Positions 1-8,558 of a stretch of DNA of 64,000 nucleotides are shown here, one piece after another (position 1 is the first letter of the stretch; each line of letters starts with the position of its first letter). The notes under the pieces were generated by a model that was not told where the DNA came from, did no database searches, and was given only the letters and a program-made list of their open reading frames with translations. A program made the translations under genes and the position numbers. Source of the DNA: an uncultured Corynebacterium sp. (GTDB lineage: Bacteria; Actinomycetota; Actinomycetes; Mycobacteriales; Mycobacteriaceae); contig NZ_CAMIGN010000004.1 in NCBI RefSeq assembly GCF_946221935.1, positions 62,001 through 126,000 on the forward strand. The letters run 5' to 3'.

Positions 1-124
1 GCCTGCTAATTCCTTGTTCTGCCAGGTCATCTCGCACAATCGCGAGGAGACTACGCGCGGATTCTCGCTGTTGCTGTTTCTTAAGCTTCTTCAGCTCAGT
101 GTTCTTTCTTCGTGACGCCCCCAC
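1..124 (-). CDS. N-terminal fragment of a gene downstream of ssd, probably a TadA/CpaF-type ATPase (partial)
   Basis: Only the first 41 codons lie in the window; the gene runs off the left edge. Translation from the GTG at 124-122 gives a basic, charged start (VGASRRKNTELKKLKKQQQ) followed by a helical stretch containing LLAIVRDDLAEQGIS. A strong ribosome binding site (AAAGGGGGAG, minus strand, plus positions 127-136) sits just upstream, and the gene begins 23 bp after the stop of the ssd-like gene, so the two are likely co-transcribed. In mycobacteria and corynebacteria the gene after ssd (Rv3660c) is a TadA/CpaF secretion ATPase of the tight-adherence pilus locus. The assignment rests mainly on that context; the catalytic domains are outside the window. 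Confidence 0.5.
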   Translation of the reverse strand, partial: MGASRRKNTELKKLKKQQQRESARSLLAIVRDDLAEQGISR

Positions 125-147
125 GTCTCCCCCTTTCTTTGAGACCA

Positions 148-1314
148 CTAACTGGCTAGCGGCAGTGCACATTCGCCAACGATGTGCAGGATCTTCTCCC
201 ATACCTCACGCACCGCCCCACGAACCCGGTCGTTCTTCAAAGAGCTTTCGATCCAGTACTCAGCCTCTCCCCTATCCAACGCCGGCGTGCAGTGAATATC
301 GTGCCGAATAACGGCCACGGGAACCTCATCCAGCATCATCGCGGCGACGGCCACAGAGGTCGATGCGCCAGGGATCTCACGGAGGACTATCAGTGGTTGT
401 GCTCGGTCGTTTTCGAGCATCCGGTTACGCAACGCACCGGCGGCCGTCACACCCTGGATGGTCAATGGAGCCACAAGTACGTGTACGTCGGGTTCCGCTG
501 CGCCCCACTGTTCTGACCACCCTGCACTCGCACTATCAGCCACTGGCAGGCTGCGTCCGCAATCCACGACTAGGTCGTCAGCGTGCATAAGGTGCGCGAT
601 CTGCCCGATGTCGAGCCCCCGTCCGCCGCTGTGCGCGCCGAAAGTCGGATATCGGTCAGCGTAGATCACGGGTACCGCCCCGCCTTCTGCATCGATCTTC
701 TTTCCACCTGCGCTGTCGAAACCCAGCATCAGCAGGTGGCTGCGCAGCTGATCGAAATCACAATCGGCGGGAATCTGGTTACGCGTCAGGCCGGGTCGCC
801 GTTCCTTGCCCAGCACCAAATCCAAACCACAGGAGTGGGGATCAGCGTCCACCAATACCGCAGGCCTGCCTTCACAGGACATGTAATAGGCCAACTGTGC
901 CGCAAACAAACTTGATCCAGCACCACCGGTCGCCGAGCTAACCGCAATGCGCAGGGCATCTGTCGAGCCGATCATCTCCGCTAACACCATCGCACCCCCG
1001 GCATCCAGGGAGGGCTCCAGGCGATCCACGCGGATGGTTCGCACCAAGTGATGCCGGGTGAGCTCGCTTTCCTTGTCGCTCAGAACAATCGCAGAGTTCT
1101 GGCAGGCAAATCCGTCTTTCCGGTCCAGTTCTTGTAAGAGCTCCGCGGTCGATTCCGCCGTGCCGTCGTGAATAATCATTGGTCGCCGGGTCACCGCAAC
1201 CACCATGCGAGCCTCGTTGTTCCACAGGGGATCAGCGATATCAATGATTACGGGTCGCAGCGACTCTGTCGCGGCCGGCGTTTTTCTTTTTCTCTGTCTC
1301 TTCGCTCCACCCAT
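148..1314 (-). CDS. ssd: Septum-site-determining/TadZ-like protein (Ssd, Rv3660c family)
   Basis: A 388-residue MinD/ParA-superfamily protein. The ATPase-like domain begins near residue 122: the P-loop region reads ATGGAGSSLF (residues 128-137), so the lysines of a true deviant Walker A motif are absent, as in TadZ/Ssd proteins; the second motif VLVDADP is at 153-159. The N-terminal 100 residues form the receiver-like region typical of Ssd. Members of the family localise Tad pilus machinery or affect septum placement; which role applies here is not visible. I chose the ATG at 1314 rather than an upstream in-frame start at 1458, because family alignment begins just after it and the longer form would overlap the promoter region of the divergent gene. 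It is followed closely by a probable tadA. Confidence 0.75.
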   Translation of the reverse strand: MGGAKRQRKRKTPAATESLRPVIIDIADPLWNNEARMVVAVTRRPMIIHDGTAESTAELLQELDRKDGFACQNSAIVLSDKESELTRHHLVRTIRVDRLEPSLDAGGAMVLAEMIGSTDALRIAVSSATGGAGSSLFAAQLAYYMSCEGRPAVLVDADPHSCGLDLVLGKERRPGLTRNQIPADCDFDQLRSHLLMLGFDSAGGKKIDAEGGAVPVIYADRYPTFGAHSGGRGLDIGQIAHLMHADDLVVDCGRSLPVADSASAGWSEQWGAAEPDVHVLVAPLTIQGVTAAGALRNRMLENDRAQPLIVLREIPGASTSVAVAAMMLDEVPVAVIRHDIHCTPALDRGEAEYWIESSLKNDRVRGAVREVWEKILHIVGECALPLAS

Positions 1315-1468
1315 GAACCAAAGACTCGCAGCTTCGGACTCGTAGGTATACCCCTGATTTCTGAGCTGTGGAAAAGTCGGGGTGGCGTCATAAAAAAGGG
1401 TCTGGATCCTGTGGATAACCCGCAACGCAAAAAGATGAGAGTGACATAAGTGTCGCAATGTAATTAGA

Positions 1469-2296
1469 ATGACAAATGTGACTCAGCACCAGGAACCACG
1501 CGACACCTCGGGCGAGAAGCGCGTACTGGCCATTTTCGACCTCGATAAAACGATCATCGACACGTCGGCATCCCTGGCCTACCGCCGCCCGATGGCCGAG
1601 CGTGGCCTGCTGAATACCAGCGAGGTGTTGAAGATGATGGCCATGCTGGGCAATTACATGTTCACGACCCATTCCGAGGACAGCTTAGAATCCACAAAAG
1701 AAGCGCTGACCAGGATCATTAAAGACCGTGAATCCGAGCCCCTGCGACAGGTCGCACAAGACGCACTGCAAGAGGTCATCACTCCATTTATTTATGCCGA
1801 AGCGCGCGAACTCATCGAATGGCACCGCGAACAAGGGCACAGCATCGCCATCGTCACCGCCTCCGCCTCCATCATGGTGCAACCCATCGCCAAGGAACTG
1901 GGCGCGGATCACCTCTTTGCCACCGAGCTAGAAGAAAAGGACGGGCGGTTCACGGGCGCCGTCACGCACTTCAACAAAGGCCACGCGAAAGTCGAGCGCA
2001 TCCGAGAACTTGTCGCCGAGCACGGCTATGACCTGGACGAAAGCTACGCCTATTCCGACGCCGCGACCGACATCCCCATGCTGGAGCTGGTGGGCAACCC
2101 GGTTGCCGTGAACCCGGACCGCCCCCTAAAGAAGCGGGCTACGGAAGAGAGCTGGCCGATCAAGCAGTTCAACCGCCCGGAACCGCTGTTCCCACAGGCG
2201 GCAGTTATTGCAGGCGCCGGTGCCACACTCGCCTTGCTGGGTATCGCCGCTACTGGCCTTGCAATGTGGTGGCGCGGGCGCGACGAGGACGCCTAA
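1469..2296 (+). CDS. HAD-superfamily (SerB-like, IB subfamily) phosphatase with C-terminal membrane anchor
   Basis: A 275-residue protein. Motif I is AIFDLDKT with the nucleophile and acid Asp at about residues 24 and 26; motif II is in IAIVTASAS, and motif III with the acidic pair in YSDAATDIPMLE near residue 200. This is the phosphoserine-phosphatase-like HAD-IB family (Rv3661 in mycobacteria). The last 35 residues contain one hydrophobic helix (AAVIAGAGATLALLGIAATG) and an Arg/Asp-rich tail, so the enzyme is probably membrane-attached with its catalytic domain in the cytoplasm. The substrate is not known; in related species it is annotated as an HAD hydrolase or lysophosphatidic acid phosphatase-like. 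It is divergent from ssd with about 150 bp between them. Confidence 0.8.
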   Translation: MTNVTQHQEPRDTSGEKRVLAIFDLDKTIIDTSASLAYRRPMAERGLLNTSEVLKMMAMLGNYMFTTHSEDSLESTKEALTRIIKDRESEPLRQVAQDALQEVITPFIYAEARELIEWHREQGHSIAIVTASASIMVQPIAKELGADHLFATELEEKDGRFTGAVTHFNKGHAKVERIRELVAEHGYDLDESYAYSDAATDIPMLELVGNPVAVNPDRPLKKRATEESWPIKQFNRPEPLFPQAAVIAGAGATLALLGIAATGLAMWWRGRDEDA

Positions 2297-2331
2297 ACAC
2301 GCCTACGCAACCTCAATCGCACCCAAGCGCA

Positions 2332-3123
2332 CTACCCCTGCTTGGCGTCAGCGATCGACTTACCCTCCAGCGACCCCTCGGATAGCCCCGTGGCGTGGAA
2401 AACGATCCACTCGGCCACCCCCTCCGGGGTGCCGCTGGCGAACCCCTCGGCCTTAGCCAGATACTCGTCGCGCTTGCGGTTCCACCACACCTCCGGCACA
2501 CCCAGACCACGCGGATCCAAGCCAGTGGCGATGGTCGCCAGACGGGAACAAGCACGAGCGGTCACGCCGGTGGCGTCCGCAAAAGGTCGCAACGTCAGCA
2601 GCTCACCATGGATCACTGCCGATAGCACCGTGGCATTCACCTTGGTGCCACCCGTAATGAACTTCCCCAGCAGCTGCAGGCGTGCATCGGTCGAACGGCG
2701 TGGGCGCCCCGGTACCAAAAACTCCGCATCACCTGCAGCTTTTTGACGGAATGCAGGATCGGACATTTGGGGGCTGGCAACTGCATTGATGCGAGCGATG
2801 ATCTGCAGCGGGGCGCGGCGCCACGTAGTCACTGTTTCTGTGATCCCGTCCGGCGCCAAAAACTCAGCGGCACGCAACGCGCCGGCCAGGATCGGATCCT
2901 CCACCTGGCCATCCTCTGGCAGACGCGGTGATCCACCATCCAGCTGCGCCGAGGCGCGTGCTCCGCGTAGCACCGCTTCGGCTCCCGTGACATCCCACCC
3001 ACGTAGGTTTGCAGGGTGGCGATGTAGCCGCGCCAGGTGGTCATTAGTCTGAGCCACAGCCTCCGGCACTCCGGGCAATTCGGCTAGTCCAGCGAGCGGG
3101 TCGTGCGCAGATTTGTCATCCAT
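2332..3123 (-). CDS. Degenerate Fic/Doc-fold protein (Rv3662c-like), function unknown
   Basis: A 263-residue protein, usually annotated as hypothetical or oxidoreductase. Residues 172-190 (HGELLTLRPFADATGVTAR) align by eye with the Fic motif region, where active enzymes have HPFxxGNGRxxR. Here the catalytic His is Arg179 and the GNG core is replaced by ATG, so AMPylation activity is unlikely; the fold may be kept for binding. The start is placed at the ATG at 3123, preceded by an AT-rich promoter-like stretch; an ORF extension to 3189 is possible but less likely. It converges with the HAD gene (35 bp between stops). Synteny with Rv3661-Rv3662c supports its being a real gene. Confidence 0.65.
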   Translation of the reverse strand: MDDKSAHDPLAGLAELPGVPEAVAQTNDHLARLHRHPANLRGWDVTGAEAVLRGARASAQLDGGSPRLPEDGQVEDPILAGALRAAEFLAPDGITETVTTWRRAPLQIIARINAVASPQMSDPAFRQKAAGDAEFLVPGRPRRSTDARLQLLGKFITGGTKVNATVLSAVIHGELLTLRPFADATGVTARACSRLATIATGLDPRGLGVPEVWWNRKRDEYLAKAEGFASGTPEGVAEWIVFHATGLSEGSLEGKSIADAKQG

Positions 3124-3215
3124 ATTTAAGACAATAATGCACCCGCGCGCGCATTCTTTGCCATGGTCTGGCAAACTAGGGGAAGTCAATTAGGTGTAAC
3201 CACAGGAGTTTTACA

Positions 3216-3725
3216 GTGAGCAACAACGATCGCGAGGGCATGTTCACAGACCGCGATAGCTTCAACCCGCAGGTCAACGCTATTCCACTGTCCGATGTGG
3301 ATACTCATGCCAAGGGTCAGGCTAGTATCAGCGACCTGGTGAAGGATGCCTCTGCACAGGTTTCCTCCCTCGTCCGCTCTGAGGTTGAGCTGGCAAAGAC
3401 CGAGATCGCTACGTCCGCTAAGAAGGCGGGCATCGGCGCTGGCCTGTTCGGCGCAGCTGCCGTGATTCTGGCCTACAGCTCCTTCTTCCTCTTCTTCACC
3501 ATCGCCGAGGTACTGGATACCTTCATGTGGCGCTGGGCGGCTTTCCTGGTCGTCTTCCTGTTCATGCTGGTTCTGGTGGCCATCCTGGCGCTGATCGGTC
3601 TGAAGAAGGTTAAGGGTGTTAAGAAGCCGGAGAAGACCATCGAGTCCGTCGGAGAGCTTAAGTCCGTCATCCCGCAGAAGGGCAGGAACAGCGCCTCTGC
3701 ACGTCAGCCGGGAATGTACACCTAA
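3216..3725 (+). CDS. Phage-holin-3_6-superfamily membrane protein (Rv3669-like)
   Basis: A 169-residue protein of the actinobacterial Phage_holin_3_6 (PF07332) type. The first 60 residues are hydrophilic; an amphipathic stretch (VSSLVRSEVELAKTEI) precedes two transmembrane helices at roughly residues 74-96 and 107-131, and the tail is Lys-rich. Despite the family name these are ordinary chromosomal membrane proteins, always next to ephE and marP in this group. The start is the GTG at 3216, with AGGAG at 3204-3208. It probably forms an operon with the following hydrolase gene, which begins 15 bp after its stop. Function unknown. Confidence 0.8.
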   Translation: MSNNDREGMFTDRDSFNPQVNAIPLSDVDTHAKGQASISDLVKDASAQVSSLVRSEVELAKTEIATSAKKAGIGAGLFGAAAVILAYSSFFLFFTIAEVLDTFMWRWAAFLVVFLFMLVLVAILALIGLKKVKGVKKPEKTIESVGELKSVIPQKGRNSASARQPGMYT

Positions 3726-3740
3726 ACTGCCGCTCCTTAG

Positions 3741-4670
3741 ATGACGTCCGAAGACACTCACGCTTCAGATCCGCACACCCCGCATGCCACTTTCGTGCAT
3801 TCGCGGGGTGTGCGTCTTCGCGTGGACGTACAAGGCCCCCGCAAGGCGCCGCTTATACTTTTCATCCACGGCTTCGGTGGTGGTGCTTTCGACTGGCATC
3901 CGCTGATGCAGCAGCTAGCGGGTGAGCACCTCCGCCTCGCCGCTGTGGATCTGCGGGGCTATGGTCGCTCGGATAAGACCCCGCGCGGCTATGACCTCAC
4001 CACCGCCGCCAGTGACATGGCCGGGGTGATCCGCGGCCTCGGGCACACGACGGCCACCGTCGTCGGCCATGGCTACGGTGGCATGGTCGCGTGGACGCTC
4101 GTGGCTCATACCCCGGAACGTGTCCGCAGCTTTGTCACTCTGTCTTCCATTAACCCATTGCTGCGTTTCCGTGGCATCCTGGCTCAGCCGTTCTCACAGC
4201 CGAATTTTGCCCGCCGGGTTCTCTCCGCTCAGCTGCCGCGCCTTCCGGAGCGCAAGCTTTTGGCGGATAACGCCGCGGCCGCCGAGAAGATCTTTAGGGC
4301 CGGTGTGGCTCCGGGGTTTAGGGATACGGACGCCTACTTCACAAATGCCGCACTCCGCCGGGAAGCCATGCAGGTGGATAAGGTCGCGCATTTGTCCTGT
4401 GAGTATCTGCGCTGGCCGTTCCGCAGTCGCTTCCGCCCCGAGGGCATGAGGTTTGAGCGGACCTTCCCCGCCACCACCCCAGTTCCTCTGTTGGCTATCG
4501 ACGGCAGCATGGATCCCATCTTTGACGAGGCCCTGGCGGCAAAGTCCGCCCAGCGCGCCGAAGCTGTGGAACGCAAACTCTTGTTTGGTGTGGGGCACTA
4601 TCCCCACGTGGAAGATCCACCCTGCATCGCGGAGCTCCTCCGCGAACACATGCGCGCCGAAAGCCGCTAG
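3741..4670 (+). CDS. ephE: Alpha/beta-hydrolase, EphE-like, lacking the usual nucleophile
   Basis: A 309-residue alpha/beta-hydrolase with the oxyanion motif HGFGGG (residues 43-48), the core LRGYGRSDK and the histidine-bearing VGHYPHVEDP near the C-terminus, plus an acid in DGSMDP. The nucleophile elbow reads GHGYGG (residues 109-114): the Ser or Asp of active hydrolases and epoxide hydrolases is Gly111. Mycobacterial EphE has, as I recall, an Ala at the same place, so the family may be non-hydrolytic or use another residue. The stop overlaps the stop of convergent marP by 4 bp (4667-4670). The start at 3741 gives a short disordered N-terminus; no strong ribosome binding site decides it. Confidence 0.75.
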   Translation: MTSEDTHASDPHTPHATFVHSRGVRLRVDVQGPRKAPLILFIHGFGGGAFDWHPLMQQLAGEHLRLAAVDLRGYGRSDKTPRGYDLTTAASDMAGVIRGLGHTTATVVGHGYGGMVAWTLVAHTPERVRSFVTLSSINPLLRFRGILAQPFSQPNFARRVLSAQLPRLPERKLLADNAAAAEKIFRAGVAPGFRDTDAYFTNAALRREAMQVDKVAHLSCEYLRWPFRSRFRPEGMRFERTFPATTPVPLLAIDGSMDPIFDEALAAKSAQRAEAVERKLLFGVGHYPHVEDPPCIAELLREHMRAESR

Positions 4671-5884
4671 TCCGCCACGCAAGCGCCAGTCTCGACGTGC
4701 CCGCGGTGGGAAGTCACGTCTCCAACGTGGCTCATTACTTCTTCCCTAGTCAGGGCGTAGCCGGTGTCCTTCTCATTCATATCCGCACCGAACACTAGCC
4801 CCAACACGTGACCGTCGGTATCGATCAGCGGGCCACCGGAGTTCCCCTGCACCACCGAACCGCGCAGTGAGTAGCTTTCGCGCTCCACACGGGAGTCGGC
4901 ATAGATATTCGGCCCGCTAACCACGAACTTCTCACGGATTCGCGCGGGCGAGGCCTTGAATGGGCCGCCGTTCGGGTAACCCATCACGATGGCGTCTTGG
5001 CCTTGCTGGCCTTCTCCCTCAGCCCACTTCATAGGCACATACGGCAGATTGTCGCTATGTAGCAGGGCGATATCCACCTGCGGGTTGTAGTACACAACCT
5101 CAGCCTCATGCGGACCGTCCTTCGTAGCGAGCGTTACCTTGTTGGTTCCCGCCACCACGTGCGCATTCGTCATCACGGTGTCCTCGGCAACCACCCAACC
5201 ACTGCCCTGCAGAAGGCGTTTGCATTTTTCCGCCTCACCGACGACGCGCAGCACGCTATCGCGTGTGTTTGTCACCGCCGGCGAGCGCATCAGCGCGTTA
5301 TCTGGCGGGTCGACCTCTGCGGTAGGCAGGTTCTCCATCGGGTCGGCGATCATGGGGAAGCCCGAGTCGTTAATCAGCTGCGACGTTTGGGCAGGTAGCT
5401 GCTTGAACCACGCCGGGGCAGCATTGCCCACGCTGCTTAAAATCTTGCTGCCTCTAATGGCTTTCCCTAGACCGCCGATATTGCCGGCTGCGATGGGTAC
5501 AAGGATCAACCACACAATCAGCAGGGTTGTGAAGACCTGCACAATCGCGCCCACTAGGGACTCTGCTCTCAAAGCCTCGCGGGTGCGGATCTTGTCCCGC
5601 AGTCTGGTTCCTATTCCCGAGCCGATTGCGTAGCCCACCACCACGACCACGGTCACGGTGAGCAATGCGGCGAAGAATCGGGCGCTGTAGCTATCCGGTG
5701 CTTTATCCTCCGCTAGGTGCACTGCCAAGGGCACGAGTTTTACGCCAAAGAACCCGCCCAGGATCACGCCTGCAAAGCTCAGTACGGCGCTAAATCCGCC
5801 CTGTCGATAACCGGATAGCAGAGCGCCGAGGCACAAAAAGACCAGCACAATATCGAGGGTTAGCGACCCCGTGGTTCCGCTCAT
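4667..5884 (-). CDS. marP: Membrane-anchored periplasmic serine protease, MarP-like (CvpA domain plus trypsin-like protease)
   Basis: A 405-residue protein built like mycobacterial MarP (Rv3671c). The N-terminal 130 residues hold four transmembrane helices of the CvpA (colicin V production) type. The protease domain (about 205-400) carries the full triad His242 (TNAHVV), Asp271 (VDIALL) and Ser349 (QGNSGGP). In mycobacteria this protease is needed for acid and oxidative stress tolerance, acting on envelope enzymes. Cysteines at 221 and near the C-terminus could form a disulfide outside the membrane. The ATG overlaps the stop of the upstream NUDIX gene by 4 bp (ATGA), so nth, thioredoxin, NUDIX and marP read as one operon. 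Confidence 0.88.
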   Translation of the reverse strand: MSGTTGSLTLDIVLVFLCLGALLSGYRQGGFSAVLSFAGVILGGFFGVKLVPLAVHLAEDKAPDSYSARFFAALLTVTVVVVVGYAIGSGIGTRLRDKIRTREALRAESLVGAIVQVFTTLLIVWLILVPIAAGNIGGLGKAIRGSKILSSVGNAAPAWFKQLPAQTSQLINDSGFPMIADPMENLPTAEVDPPDNALMRSPAVTNTRDSVLRVVGEAEKCKRLLQGSGWVVAEDTVMTNAHVVAGTNKVTLATKDGPHEAEVVYYNPQVDIALLHSDNLPYVPMKWAEGEGQQGQDAIVMGYPNGGPFKASPARIREKFVVSGPNIYADSRVERESYSLRGSVVQGNSGGPLIDTDGHVLGLVFGADMNEKDTGYALTREEVMSHVGDVTSHRGHVETGACVAD

Positions 5885-6759
5885 GGTGCGCCTCCGTTTC
5901 TGCCTGATTCATTGGCTCGGTCGAACCCTTCCCGCATCTCTTTCAGTGCTTCGCCATTAGCGGATCCGGCAAGGGTCTCAAAGAGGTTCCACGGCTCATC
6001 CGCGCCGCTAGCACCACCACTGGACCAAGGCTCTTCCCATCCCGCACGTTGTAACAGCGCATTGATCACGCCTCCCGTGAATCCCCACAGCACCAGCGGG
6101 TTATCCGCACCGATGTGCAGGTTCCAGGCCGGTCCGCGCCAGCCAGCGAAGCCGACCTCAAAACGCCGTTGCGGATTCACCAGCTCACTTAAGGGAAAGG
6201 GTTCGACCCAATCGTTTTCGGTTGTGGGGCAGCTTACCTTATGAGGTTGACGCCACCACGCCACCACAGGCACCACAGCAAAATTTGAGCGGTCAATATA
6301 TATCGGTTGCAAGATTGCGAAAGGCTCCACCGTCGTCGGATCCAGACTGGTTTCCTCCTCCGCCTCTCGCAGGGCAGTGTCGATCGGCCCGGCATCGGCA
6401 TCCTCCACACGCCCGCCGGGGAAGGCAACCTGCCCACTGTGGTTGCGCATGGTCGGTGTGCGATGTGTCAACAGCATAGTTGCATCGGCGGGGAAGGCTT
6501 GTCTGCCTGTGGTTCCAGCAGGGCGGCGGAAGTCGGCGTCACCAGAAAGCAGAACCAGCACCGCCGAATAGCGCGGAGGGCGACCTTGGTCGTCCGTCTC
6601 CGGCACGATCCGAGCGGAGTCATTCAGGTACTGGTGGATGTCCACTTCGCGACAGTCGCGGGCAAATTCACGCAGCCATTCGGGCAGGTCAGAAGGTAAT
6701 TTCGGTTGGATGTCTATATTTGTAAGCCACTGTTGAAGTTGCTTGTGCGGGTGCGTCAT
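5881..6759 (-). CDS. NUDIX hydrolase, CoA pyrophosphatase type (NudL/Rv3672c-like)
   Basis: A 292-residue NUDIX protein. The UPF0035/CoA signature LLTHRTPTMRNHSGQVAFPG is followed directly by the NUDIX box (GGRVEDADAGPIDTALREAE EE, catalytic glutamates in REAEEE). The combination identifies the CoA diphosphatase subfamily, which cleaves CoA to 3',5'-ADP and phosphopantetheine. I start it at the ATG at 6759, which overlaps the stop of the thioredoxin gene, instead of an upstream in-frame start at 7002 that would run back through that gene. It overlaps marP by 4 bp. The position between a thioredoxin-like gene and marP is the same as in mycobacteria. Confidence 0.85.
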   Translation of the reverse strand: MTHPHKQLQQWLTNIDIQPKLPSDLPEWLREFARDCREVDIHQYLNDSARIVPETDDQGRPPRYSAVLVLLSGDADFRRPAGTTGRQAFPADATMLLTHRTPTMRNHSGQVAFPGGRVEDADAGPIDTALREAEEETSLDPTTVEPFAILQPIYIDRSNFAVVPVVAWWRQPHKVSCPTTENDWVEPFPLSELVNPQRRFEVGFAGWRGPAWNLHIGADNPLVLWGFTGGVINALLQRAGWEEPWSSGGASGADEPWNLFETLAGSANGEALKEMREGFDRANESGRNGGAP

Positions 6760-7445
6760 AGGGCTTTTTGCACCGCCTCTTCTAGCTCTTCGGCACCATG
6801 GAAAGTCTGCGCATATAACCGCGCGCGGGTGCCGTCCGGGTTGTAGACCACGGTTAGTGGCACGACTTTTGGCAGGTTCGCTGCAGAGTCGAAGGTGTGG
6901 TTGGAATCCTGGTAACTCGGCAAAGTATCTACGCCCAGGTCGCGTAGCATATCGGCACCTGCCTGTGCCTTGGCATCCAGATGCACGCCGACGACATTCC
7001 ACTCGGGGTGCTTGTCCGCTAGCTGTTGAATCGTCGGCAACTCCTCACGGCAGGGAGCGCACCACCAGGCCCAGACGTTGACCACCGTGGGCTTTCCGGC
7101 CAGCTGCTCGGCCAGCGAGGTTTCTGCGTCATCGCCTTCGCCATTAGTCAAACACGGTAGGCGCACATCCCGCAGCTCCGCATTGGGACTGAGCTGTGCT
7201 TTCCCAGCATCTTTGTCTGCACCTTCCGGACAGCGTACTTTCTGCGCTACCTCGACAGGGCCGTTAGTCGCTGGCGCTGAGGGGGCGTCCTCCCCCATGG
7301 CAGAACTAGTCGCACCCGCATCATCCGGAGCGTCCTCGCGCAGCGCTGCGATGAGCGGCAGGCACGCAATGGCGATGCCAACGACCAGTGTGACGGCAAT
7401 AATGATCGCGCGCGTTCGAGGAGAGTGTTCGACAGGTGCAGACAT
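6756..7445 (-). CDS. TlpA/ResA-like membrane-anchored thioredoxin
   Basis: A 229-residue protein with one N-terminal signal-anchor helix (about residues 13-35) followed by a 60-residue linker and a thioredoxin domain. The active site is WAWWCAPCREELP (CxxC), and VVNVWAWW and the conserved cis-Pro region (VVPLTVVYNPDG) complete the fold, so it works outside the membrane in disulfide reduction or exchange. It corresponds to Rv3673c. A further Cys pair in the linker (RCPEG and LPCLT) could form a structural disulfide. It is the second gene of the nth operon and overlaps the NUDIX gene by 4 bp. Confidence 0.85.
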   Translation of the reverse strand: MSAPVEHSPRTRAIIIAVTLVVGIAIACLPLIAALREDAPDDAGATSSAMGEDAPSAPATNGPVEVAQKVRCPEGADKDAGKAQLSPNAELRDVRLPCLTNGEGDDAETSLAEQLAGKPTVVNVWAWWCAPCREELPTIQQLADKHPEWNVVGVHLDAKAQAGADMLRDLGVDTLPSYQDSNHTFDSAANLPKVVPLTVVYNPDGTRARLYAQTFHGAEELEEAVQKAL

Positions 7446-7484
7446 AACAAAAAGTCAGTGTACCCGGCCTGTTCGTCATACCGG

Positions 7485-8321
7485 TTAGAATCCGGCCATA
7501 CCCAGCAGGTGGTCGCGGTCATCGGACTTAATCATTTTTGACGCCACCTCCGGGTCAGCTGGCCCCGCCACCCCGAAGCTTGGGCACTGGCGGGCGAGGA
7601 AGCAGGCTCCACACGCTGCTCGGCGCGAATGGCAGATACGACGGCCATGGAAGATCGCCCGGTGCGAGAAAAGGGTCCATTCCTTGCGTTCGATGAGTTC
7701 CATAAGGTCGCGTTCGACTTGCACAGGATCCTCGTGCTCCGTGAGTTTCCAGCGGCGTGCCAGGCGACCAAGGTGGGTATCGACCGTAATACCCGGCACT
7801 CCGAAAGCGTTGCCGAGCACCACGTTTGCAGTCTTCCGCCCCACCCCGGGGAGCTTGACCAGTTCTTCGAGGGTTCCGGGAACCTCCCCGCCATGGTTGT
7901 CCTCGATTGCCTGGGCCAGGCCGACAATACTCTTGGCTTTTGAGCGGTAGAACCCGGTGGACTTGATGATCTGTTCGACGTCCTCGATGTTCGCCTCTGC
8001 GTAATCAACAGCGGTGGGATAGCGACGGAACAGAGCCGGGGTGACGGCATTGACGCGTTTGTCGGTGCACTGTGCGGAAAGGACGGTGGCAACCAGCAGC
8101 TCAAGGGGATTTTTGAAGTCCAACTCGCAGTGTGCCCCCGGGTAGGCGTCGGCGAGAGCGCGGTTGATTTTGCGCGCACGACGCTTGCGGCCTAACGGGG
8201 TTTCCTCGCCCTTCGCAGCAATGTGAGAGCCGATACGCGGCAGGGTTGGCGGAATCGGTTGCTTCTGGGATCTCTTCTGGTTTGTATTCTGGGAGGTTCG
8301 TGGGGAAGACGGGAGGGACAT
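7485..8321 (-). CDS. nth: Endonuclease III, DNA glycosylase/AP lyase
   Basis: A 278-residue base-excision repair enzyme removing oxidised pyrimidines. The helix-hairpin-helix [14 protein letters not shown] carries the catalytic Lys, and the catalytic Asp lies in [14 protein letters not shown]. The C-terminus holds the [4Fe-4S] ligand set C-x6-C-x2-C-x5-C (within [12 protein letters not shown] and its continuation). The first 45 residues are a basic, disordered extension compared with the 211-residue E. coli protein. It heads the operon nth, thioredoxin, NUDIX, marP and is divergent from glxR, matching Rv3674c/Rv3676. Confidence 0.93.
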   Translation of the reverse strand: MSLPSSPRTSQNTNQKRSQKQPIPPTLPRIGSHIAAKGEETPLGRKRRARKINRALADAYPGAHCELDFKNPLELLVATVLSAQCTDKRVNAVTPALFRRYPTAVDYAEANIEDVEQIIKSTGFYRSKAKSIVGLAQAIEDNHGGEVPGTLEELVKLPGVGRKTANVVLGNAFGVPGITVDTHLGRLARRWKLTEHEDPVQVERDLMELIERKEWTLFSHRAIFHGRRICHSRRAACGACFLARQCPSFGVAGPADPEVASKMIKSDDRDHLLGMAGF

Positions 8322-8558
8322 AAAACCTTTAGAATGTCGAGGGCTGAAGGAAGGAACTTAAAAACAGCGAGGATACTCGTTCCGCAGTCGGAAACGGCAG
8401 CCAATAATATTCTTAAATGTACCTTCCCGTGGAATTGCGCTGTGACATAGTTGGGTATGCTCTAACAGAAGAGACGAACGATACATATTTTTCTCTAGAT
8501 GTACGCGAGGTGGTTCACCCCAGCCACCGCAATGCCAGAAACGGAAGTGAAACAAGGG

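Noticed and set aside
3216..3725. Prophage remnant, because of the phage-holin-family name
   Set aside because: The family is chromosomal and syntenic with ephE/marP across Actinobacteria; no other phage gene is near.
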